From: Brevundimonas subvibrioides | GTDB lineage: Bacteria; Pseudomonadota; Alphaproteobacteria; Caulobacterales; Caulobacteraceae | Reading direction: 5' to 3' | DNA: 64,000 bases | NCBI RefSeq assembly: GCF_002280785.1 | Contig: NZ_NCEQ01000007.1 | Span: 495,147 to 559,146, forward strand | Part shown: one piece after another, positions 59,062 to 64,000 of the stretch | Layout: each line of letters starts with the position of its first letter | Position numbering within the stretch: the stretch's first letter is position 1 | Position numbers and translations under genes: made by a program | The notes under the pieces: generated by a model | Databases searched by the model: none | What the model was told of the DNA's origin: nothing | Seen by the model: only the letters and a program-made list of their open reading frames with translations

Positions 59062-59478
59062 ATGCGTGTTTCCGGCCTGTTGCTCGGCTTCTCGGCCGGC
59101 GTCTACCTCATGTGGAAGGTCGCCGTACCGTCCCCGGATGCGTCTCTCTCCTGCTCCGTCGCTCCCGATTGCGCGGTTGCGACCGCCGCCTCCCCGGATA
59201 CGGCCCGGGCGGCGCAGGCGGGTCTGCAAGTCGTCGTCTATGATCCCGAGACCGAACCGCGCGACAGGACCCATGACGGATCGCACATCCCCGGATGGAC
59301 ATCGTCCGAGGAGACCTCTGTCGCCGACCGCCCCGTGATCTCTCCGGCGTCCGACGTGATCCCGCTCCAGAGATTGCGGATCGTCGGCCTCGATCAGGCC
59401 AACGCCCACGGCGCATGCGCGGTTCTCGGCGAAAGGAAACTCGGCTGTTTGGGACTGACTAACCTGGGCGAGCAATAG
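59062..59478 (+). CDS. Small membrane-anchored or secreted protein downstream of the repeat array
   Basis: 138 residues. The N-terminal hydrophobic stretch VSGLLLGFSAGVYLMWKVAV (about 3-22) is a signal anchor. The remainder is polar and periplasmic, with four cysteines in two pairs: SCSVAPDC near 30-38 and ACAVLGERKLGC near 120-132. Two disulfides are plausible. LQVVVYDPETEPRDRTHDGSHIPGW is the only notable phrase. No family recognised. A GTG start at 58984 is in frame but adds a basic leader; the ATG at 59062 has a better ribosome site. It precedes the FixJ-type regulator by 82 bases. Confidence 0.62.
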   Translation: MRVSGLLLGFSAGVYLMWKVAVPSPDASLSCSVAPDCAVATAASPDTARAAQAGLQVVVYDPETEPRDRTHDGSHIPGWTSSEETSVADRPVISPASDVIPLQRLRIVGLDQANAHGACAVLGERKLGCLGLTNLGEQ

Positions 59479-59511
59479 GGAACCGATTTCGATTCCGTGC
59501 GTATGACCGCT

Positions 59512-59531
59512 TAAGTCGGCTATTCGACTTA
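59512..59531. promoter_or_regulatory. Inverted repeat upstream of the FixJ-type regulator gene
   Basis: TAAGTCG and CGACTTA are perfect arms around a 6-base spacer (GCTATT), 30 bases before the regulator ATG. It may be a site for autoregulation. Two GANTC sites (59491 and 59539) lie nearby. Confidence 0.35.
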
Positions 59532-59560
59532 TCCACGCGAGTCTGCGGTCAAGGGCGTCG

Positions 59561-60178
59561 ATGCATCACATCCCTTTCGATCGAATTGTCCATATCGTCG
59601 ATGCTGACCCGGCTGCAAGACAGCATGGCGCGGCGGTCCTGCGCGCTTCGAACTACGAGGTGCGGACCCACGCTTCCGGCAGCGATTTTCTTCTCTGCCA
59701 CCCCGATCCACACCCGGGTTGCATCCTGCTCGACATCCACATGCCCGAACCCGATGGCCTCGACGTTCAGGACAAGCTGATCCAGGCCGGTCAGACGATG
59801 CCGGTCATCGTCTTCACGGGCGAGAACGCATTGGATATCGCGGTCCGCGCGATGAGGGCCGGCGCCCTGTGGTTTCTCGAAAAACCCTATCTCGACGCCG
59901 ATTTGGTGCGCATGGTCGGTGAGGCGATTGCGCGCCAGGACGCGACCGAAGACAGCGCGGATCGTAAAGCAATCGCGACGGCCCAGATCGACTCCCTGTC
60001 GCCTCGTGAAATCCAGGTGATGCAGGGACTGGCGGAGGGCTGGCCCAACAAGATCATCGCCCATGAGCTGGGGCTCAGCATCCGGACCGTCGAGATGTAT
60101 CGGACCAACCTGATGAAGAAACTTGAGGCGCACAGCCTCTCGACCGTCCTCAGACTCTGGTTCGACGCGGGCCGTTAG
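59561..60178 (+). CDS. FixJ-type response regulator (LuxR-family HTH)
   Basis: 205 residues. The receiver domain (8-125) has phospho-acceptor D58 in GCILLDIHMPEPDGL, the switch threonine in VIVFTGEN and the lysine in WFLEKPY. The GerE/LuxR helix-turn-helix (about 143-205) reads LSPREIQVMQGLAEGWPNKIIAHELGLSIRTVEMYRTNLMKKL, close to FixJ/NarL. The acidic pocket reads IVDADPA: D14 is present but the second Mg2+-coordinating aspartate is A15, an unusual substitution. No sensor kinase gene is in the window, so it is an orphan regulator here. The 14-bp array lies about 620 bases upstream. Confidence 0.92.
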   Translation: MHHIPFDRIVHIVDADPAARQHGAAVLRASNYEVRTHASGSDFLLCHPDPHPGCILLDIHMPEPDGLDVQDKLIQAGQTMPVIVFTGENALDIAVRAMRAGALWFLEKPYLDADLVRMVGEAIARQDATEDSADRKAIATAQIDSLSPREIQVMQGLAEGWPNKIIAHELGLSIRTVEMYRTNLMKKLEAHSLSTVLRLWFDAGR

Positions 60179-60194
60179 GCGACCGCCCCGGCCC

Positions 60195-60207
60195 CCGGTA
60201 TAACTAC
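60195..60207 (-). promoter_or_regulatory. Inverted copy of the 14-bp repeat in the leader of a membrane protein gene
   Basis: The sequence CCGGTATAACTAC is the exact reverse complement of the first 13 bases of the array consensus GTAGTTATACCGGA. It ends 52 bases before the ATG at 60260. A single isolated copy next to a promoter strongly suggests a binding site rather than a slippage artefact. Confidence 0.75.
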
Positions 60208-60259
60208 GATATCCACACCGACCGACCGATGGCCTACACCGCTGAAAAGAGGCAGGATC

Positions 60260-60946
60260 ATGGTTGACGCACTACTGGGACTGAAATCGGTTTTCAAGGG
60301 TCAGTCGGTGCCGATCCTCGGCGCGCTCGGCGCGACCCTGCTCGGCGCCGGGGTGGCGCTGGAGTTCGACCGCCTGGTCGCCGTAGCCGACCATCTGATG
60401 CTTCCCGTCGGCCAACAGGTCCTGATCGGGGCGGTCACCACGGCAGGGCTGACAGGCTTTCTCGTGTGGGTCACCAGCGCGCTCATCGCACGCAGCATCA
60501 TCAAGGTGGCGCTTGAGCCCTATGACACCCTCACCGAACAGCTCGAAGGTCTGGCAGACGGAAGGACAGGTCCCGGCCTCGCTCTGCAGGGCGCGGCGCA
60601 GGGGGTTCGCCGGCTGGCCCGCGTCATCGTGACGTTCCAGACCAGGCTTGTCGAAAGCCAGCGCTCCGAGGCCGCGCTTCGGGTGCGATATGACGCCCTT
60701 TGCCATGCGAACGATCATGAGCGTCAAAGCCTGATGGCGGTCCTGCTGGACCGGTCGACGCCTGTCGCAATGAAGGCTGCGCCGCTCATCGATATCGAAC
60801 TGCCCGCAGGATACGAGATCCCGGAGTATTCCGCAGAAGCGCTCGAGGTTCAGTCGCCGGATCCGATGGGGGAGGTCATCGACCTGACGGACCAACTCGG
60901 ACCCATGACGCGGCCCGCTGCACCGCGCGACGCGACGAGCCATTGA
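60260..60946 (+). CDS. Membrane protein with HAMP-like linker, no output domain
   Basis: 228 residues. Two membrane helices (about 15-38 and 52-78) are followed by a HAMP-like segment, VALEPYDTLTEQLEGLADG...GVRRLARVIVTFQ (about 80-120), and a helical cytoplasmic stretch. The C-terminus (about 165-228) is polar and disordered. No kinase, cyclase or methyl-accepting output domain is present. It may modulate another signal protein. Its leader holds the inverted repeat copy, which links it to the FixJ-type regulator. It converges on the LysR gene with an 8-base gap. Confidence 0.7.
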   Translation: MVDALLGLKSVFKGQSVPILGALGATLLGAGVALEFDRLVAVADHLMLPVGQQVLIGAVTTAGLTGFLVWVTSALIARSIIKVALEPYDTLTEQLEGLADGRTGPGLALQGAAQGVRRLARVIVTFQTRLVESQRSEAALRVRYDALCHANDHERQSLMAVLLDRSTPVAMKAAPLIDIELPAGYEIPEYSAEALEVQSPDPMGEVIDLTDQLGPMTRPAAPRDATSH

Positions 60947-60954
60947 GGCAGACG

Positions 60955-61866
60955 TCAGGCGGCGTTCCAGCAAACGGGCGGCGGCGGACTGAGCGACCCT
61001 TCCGCGACCAGCCAGTCGCGGAAGGCGTCGACCGAGGCGTCGGGCCGACCCTCCGGCCTCAGGAAAACGAACTTCGACGGCCGCTCGGCAAAGCCGAACG
61101 GGGCGACCAGCCGTCCCGCCGCGATGTCCGGCGCGACGAAGGCCCAGGGCGCGATGGCCACACCCATGCCGGCCGCGGCCGCCTCAATCATCGAGTTGTT
61201 GTGCTGGAACTCCCGCGACTGGTGAGTGGTCGGCAGCCGCACCCCGACCAGGTCGCTCCAGACCATCCAGCTTTCGCGGAAGGTCGAGGCGTGCAGGCGC
61301 GGCAGCTGCCCCATGGCCTCGATCGTCATCCCGGGCGGTGTCACGGCTGGCGCGCCGATCGGGCCCTGATACTGGGGCAGGAAGGGTGTGATCTCCTGTC
61401 GCTTCGCCTCCTGCCCGGGATTGAAGATGCGAATGGCGCCGTCGATCCGGTCCTTGGCGAAGTCGACGGCAGCGTAGGACTCCGACACCTTCACACGGAT
61501 CTCGGGATGCAGAGCCATGAACCCGGGCAGGCGCGGGATCAGCCATTTCAGGGCGAAGGTGCCGAGGCAGGAGATTTCGATCTCGCGCCGGTCGTCCCGC
61601 CGGGCCGCGTCGACGGCGTCGGTGATGGTCGCGAAGGCGCCGGTCAGGCGGGCGGCCAGTTCAGCGCCGGCGGGCGTCAAAGTCAGGCGATGGCGCGGCC
61701 CGACGACGAGCACGACACCGAGATGGTCCTGCAGCGCCGCGACCTGGCGGCTGACGGCGCCGTGGGTGACGCAGAGCTCGGCCGCCGCGGCCGTCATCCC
61801 GCCGTGGCGCGCGAAGGCCTCGAAGGCGCGAAGGGCGTTGAGCGGTGGCGGGGCAACGGACGTCAT
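60955..61866 (-). CDS. LysR-family transcriptional regulator, GcvA-like
   Basis: 303 residues. The winged helix-turn-helix begins PPPLNALRAFEAFARHGGMTAAAAELCVTHGAVSRQVAALQDHLGV. The effector domain has the SCLGTFALKWLIPRLPGFMALHPEI motif characteristic of GcvA/AmpR-like members. The target genes are unknown: the divergent gene is the 38-residue membrane protein at 61940, and LysR proteins often control their divergent neighbour. Confidence 0.9.
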   Translation of the reverse strand: MTSVAPPPLNALRAFEAFARHGGMTAAAAELCVTHGAVSRQVAALQDHLGVVLVVGPRHRLTLTPAGAELAARLTGAFATITDAVDAARRDDRREIEISCLGTFALKWLIPRLPGFMALHPEIRVKVSESYAAVDFAKDRIDGAIRIFNPGQEAKRQEITPFLPQYQGPIGAPAVTPPGMTIEAMGQLPRLHASTFRESWMVWSDLVGVRLPTTHQSREFQHNNSMIEAAAAGMGVAIAPWAFVAPDIAAGRLVAPFGFAERPSKFVFLRPEGRPDASVDAFRDWLVAEGSLSPPPPVCWNAA

Positions 61867-61939
61867 GTGATCTCAGCTCACAGGCAGATGCCCGTTTAAT
61901 CGATTTCAGCCCGGAGGCAATTCGGATTGAAGCTGATCG

Positions 61940-62056
61940 ATGCTGCAGTTCGACAAAGACCCGCCCCCGTCCCGCCGGACCCTCTGGGACCGAATCCTCT
62001 ATGTCATGGCCGCCGTCGCGATCTGGGCCGCCGTCCTCTACTGCGCCCTGGGTTAG
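61940..62056 (+). CDS. Small single-pass membrane protein, 38 residues, divergent from LysR
   Basis: Reads MLQFDKDPPPSRRTLWDRIL at the start, then a membrane helix (about 18-37) rich in Ala, Val and Ile, ending YCALG. The basic segment before the helix predicts a cytoplasmic N-terminus. The frame is exactly 38 codons, with its stop overlapping the convergent GST gene by 4 bases. The ribosome site is weak. It is the only gene divergent from the LysR regulator. Confidence 0.5.
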   Translation: MLQFDKDPPPSRRTLWDRILYVMAAVAIWAAVLYCALG

Positions 62057-62703
62057 TCCTGGTCGGGTGCGCCGAGAGGGAAATAGTCGCGATATGGCCG
62101 TGCCTCATCGAGCGCCCGCGCATAGGACGGTCGCGCCAGCAGGCGACGGCGATAGGCCCATAGATGGACGTGGTCCGTCGGAATCGCATGGGTCCAGTGG
62201 GCATAGAGCAGGCCCGGCGCCGCGCCGCAGTCGGCCAGGGTGAAGACCGCGCCCGCCGCCCAGGTCCGGTCGGCCATGACGGCGTCGAGCCAGGCGTAGG
62301 CGGTCTCCAGTTTCGCCCGCGCCTCGGCCTCGGCGATGGGGTCCCGATCGGCCTCGGGGCGCAGGGCGTTGTAGATGATCCTCTGCTGGTTCGACTGGAT
62401 GTGATTGTCGAACACCCGGTCCATGAACCGCGTCTCCAGCCCCAGGGCGGGATCGGCCGGAATCAAAGGGGTTGCGGGGGCGATCTGGTCCAGCCGCTCG
62501 ATGATGATCGAGGCCTCGGCGAAGCGGCGGTCGCCGTCCTTCAGCACCGGGAACTGACCGAACGGCCACAGGGCGCGGAGTTCCGCCATCGCCCCCTCGC
62601 TTTCCAGCCTCCGCTGTTCGAACGGCAGATCCTTCTCGTAGAAGGCGACGATGGCCTTCTGGCAGTAGGACGAGAACGGGTGGCTGTAGAGAACGAGGCT
62701 CAA
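62053..62703 (-). CDS. Glutathione S-transferase family protein
   Basis: 216 residues. The N-terminal thioredoxin-like domain (1-80) includes LYSHPFSSYCQKAIVAFYEKDLPF, with S7/S8 or C10 as possible catalytic residues, and QFPVLKDGDRRFAEASIIIERLD, the glutathione-binding cis-Pro and Glu-Ala-Ser motif. The all-helical C-terminal domain ends WTHAIPTDHVHLWAYRRRLLARPSYARALDEA. The substrate is unknown. The start overlaps the GNAT gene stop by ATGA. Confidence 0.88.
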   Translation of the reverse strand: MSLVLYSHPFSSYCQKAIVAFYEKDLPFEQRRLESEGAMAELRALWPFGQFPVLKDGDRRFAEASIIIERLDQIAPATPLIPADPALGLETRFMDRVFDNHIQSNQQRIIYNALRPEADRDPIAEAEARAKLETAYAWLDAVMADRTWAAGAVFTLADCGAAPGLLYAHWTHAIPTDHVHLWAYRRRLLARPSYARALDEARPYRDYFPLGAPDQD

Positions 62704-63161
62704 AGGCGCTTCTCCATCCAGACATTGCAGCGGGCATAGGGCGTCGGCTGCGGCGGCAGATCGAGGAAGCCGAACCGGTCGTACAAAGCGATGGCGTGGG
62801 TCTGGGCGCTGTTGGTTTCGAGATAGAGCCGCGGCGCTCCGGCGGTGCGGGCATGGGCCTCGCAGGCCTCCAGCAACCTGCCGCCAAGGCCGAGGCCCTG
62901 CGCGTCCGCCGCCACAGCCATCTTGCCGACCTCATAGCCGCCGTCCGGCATGAGCATCAGCGAGCAGCAGCCGATCGCCTCACCATCCCGCTCGGCGATA
63001 AAGATGACGCCGCCTTTCGACAGGATCGCCCCGTCGGGATCGTCCAGCACCAGCCGGTCCTTGGCCTCGATGGCGTAGCCGCCGCCTAGGATCCAGAACT
63101 CGTTGAGGGCGATCCAGGCGGCGGCGTGGTCGGGGCGGTAGGGGAGGATTTCGATGCTCAT
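62700..63161 (-). CDS. GNAT-family N-acetyltransferase
   Basis: 153 residues. The acetyl-CoA motif is VGKMAVAADAQGLGLGGRLLEACEAHAR (Q-x-x-G-x-G), followed by RLYLETNSAQTHAIALYDRFGF, the usual motif B. The substrate is not predictable. It is coupled to the downstream GST gene. Confidence 0.88.
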   Translation of the reverse strand: MSIEILPYRPDHAAAWIALNEFWILGGGYAIEAKDRLVLDDPDGAILSKGGVIFIAERDGEAIGCCSLMLMPDGGYEVGKMAVAADAQGLGLGGRLLEACEAHARTAGAPRLYLETNSAQTHAIALYDRFGFLDLPPQPTPYARCNVWMEKRL

Positions 63162-63194
63162 CAGCCTTACCGTGCACCGGCGCGCGAAAAAGCA

Positions 63195-63226
63195 AAAGGG
63201 CGGCCCGATCGCTCGGGCCGCCCTTT
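63195..63226 (-). terminator. Terminator of rplQ
   Basis: AAAGGGCGGCCCGA pairs perfectly with TCGGGCCGCCCTTT around a 4-base loop. On the minus strand it is followed by TGCTTTTTT. It ends the rpoA-rplQ transcript. Confidence 0.9.
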
Positions 63227-63252
63227 CAATAGCTCAACCGTGGCGTCGAAGC

Positions 63253-63672
63253 TTACGCTTCGTCGTCGCCCTCGATCGCATAGACCGGACCGGAGTCCAG
63301 GCCCTTGGCGTCGACGTCGCGATCGACGAACTCGATCACGGCCATCGGAGCGTTATCGCCATGGCGATAGCCGGCCTTCATGATGCGGATATAGCCGCCG
63401 TTGCGTTCGGCGTAGCGCGGGCCGATCGTTTCGAACAGCTTGCCGACCTGGGTCACGTCACGGACGTGGCTGATGGCCTGACGACGGGCGTGCAGATCGC
63501 CCTTCTTGCCGAGGGTGACCAGCTTTTCGACGAAGGGGCGAAGCTCCTTGGCCTTGGGCAGGGTGGTCGTGATCTGCTCGTGCTTGATCAGCGACGCAGC
63601 CATGTTGGCGAACATGGCGGTCCGGTGGCTGGCCGTACGGCCGAGCTTGCGATAGGCGGCGCCGTGGCGCAT
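63253..63672 (-). CDS. rplQ: 50S ribosomal protein L17
   Basis: 139 residues. [68 protein letters not shown] is the L17 core. The C-terminal extension (about 117-139) is acidic. It lies downstream of rpoA as in the conserved alpha operon and ends at a strong terminator. Confidence 0.97.
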   Translation of the reverse strand: MRHGAAYRKLGRTASHRTAMFANMAASLIKHEQITTTLPKAKELRPFVEKLVTLGKKGDLHARRQAISHVRDVTQVGKLFETIGPRYAERNGGYIRIMKAGYRHGDNAPMAVIEFVDRDVDAKGLDSGPVYAIEGDDEA

Positions 63673-63777
63673 CGGGGTCTCTCCTACTCCGGCCCTGGTT
63701 TCCGTCTTACCGGACCCGTGACCGCATTATTCTAACCGCTCCGATGACCAACAAACGGTCCGGGCGGAGGGTTGAAA

Positions 63778-64000
63778 CTAGATTTGGTCGTCGAACTTCT
63801 TGGCGAGGTCTTCGATGTTTTCCGGGGGCCAGTTCGGCACGTCCATGCCGAGCGACAGACCCATGGAGGTCAGCACTTCCTTGATCTCGTTCAGCGACTT
63901 GCGGCCGAAGTTCGGGGTGCGAAGCATTTCGCCCTCGGTCTTCTGGATCAGGTCGCCGATGTAGACGATGTTGTCGTTCTTCAGGCAGTTGGCCGAACGG
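63778..64000 (-). CDS. rpoA: RNA polymerase alpha subunit, C-terminal part
   Basis: Only the last 74 codons are in the window; the gene continues past the right edge. The segment is the alpha C-terminal domain, with [15 protein letters not shown], the [12 protein letters not shown] helix that contacts UP elements, and the tail [14 protein letters not shown] before TAG. It is 105 bases upstream of rplQ, completing the alpha operon order. Confidence 0.96.
   Translation of the reverse strand, partial: RSANCLKNDNIVYIGDLIQKTEGEMLRTPNFGRKSLNEIKEVLTSMGLSLGMDVPNWPPENIEDLAKKFDDQI

Noticed and set aside
1..64000. Prophage, insertion sequence or genomic island
   Set aside because: No integrase, transposase, phage structural gene or attachment repeats flanking tRNA-Cys or tRNA-Asn were seen; composition is even throughout.

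Overview
The window is GC-rich (roughly two thirds G+C by eye), densely coded, and looks like a chromosomal segment of a Caulobacteraceae alphaproteobacterium, most likely Brevundimonas or a close relative. The strongest sign is the polar organizer gene popZ next to valS and a TolC-type outer-membrane gene, the order I know from Caulobacter. Other signs are a CC0125/CC1285-type lipoprotein, an aspartate/glutamate leucyltransferase, the carboxynorspermidine route to polyamines, GANTC (CcrM) sites at a promoter and an alphaproteobacterial LexA box. Nearly everything is housekeeping or conserved-hypothetical. I see no prophage, insertion sequence, integrase or CRISPR array.

Layout. 1-9 kb: manganese exporter, motB, bpt, a LemA/M48 peptidase pair, a radical-SAM protein behind a LexA box, an orphan cytosine-C5 DNA methyltransferase behind a GANTC-rich leader, an rRNA/tRNA m5U methyltransferase and a glycine-zipper envelope protein. 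9-17 kb: tlyA, valS, popZ, tolC, a degenerate isoaspartate methyltransferase-like gene, tRNA-Cys, a 38-residue membrane protein, a TrmH-type methylase and tRNA-Asn. 17-31 kb: an Hsp70-like protein, a YcaQ-type glycosylase, a LOG-family protein, gltX, alr, two paralogous lipoproteins, radA (apparently with an internal deletion), cvpA-purF and small enzymes. 31-40 kb: der, bamB and a YfgM-like gene (outer-membrane assembly/ribosome biogenesis), panB, then two paralogous three-gene ECF sigma-factor cassettes. 40-51 kb: an ArsC-like gene with parC, a translationally coupled crcB-rluA-HAD-ATP12 operon, a novel membrane protein, a second RluA-type gene, two tandem paralogous membrane proteins and rarA. 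51-58.8 kb: a DegQ-type protease, carboxynorspermidine synthase/decarboxylase, a phosphodiesterase and an ABC exporter. 58.8-61 kb: an exact array of six 14-bp repeats, a small secreted protein, a FixJ-type response regulator and a HAMP-like membrane protein with an inverted repeat copy in its leader. 61-64 kb: LysR regulator, 38-residue membrane protein, GST, GNAT, rplQ and the 3' end of rpoA.

Most attractive for follow-up are: the 14-bp array with its inverted copy around an orphan FixJ-type regulator; the duplicated membrane protein-ECF sigma-anti-sigma cassettes; five GANTC sites in front of the orphan cytosine methyltransferase; a LexA box 25 bp in front of a SplB-like radical-SAM gene; and a RadA lacking about 21 residues just before its Walker A motif.
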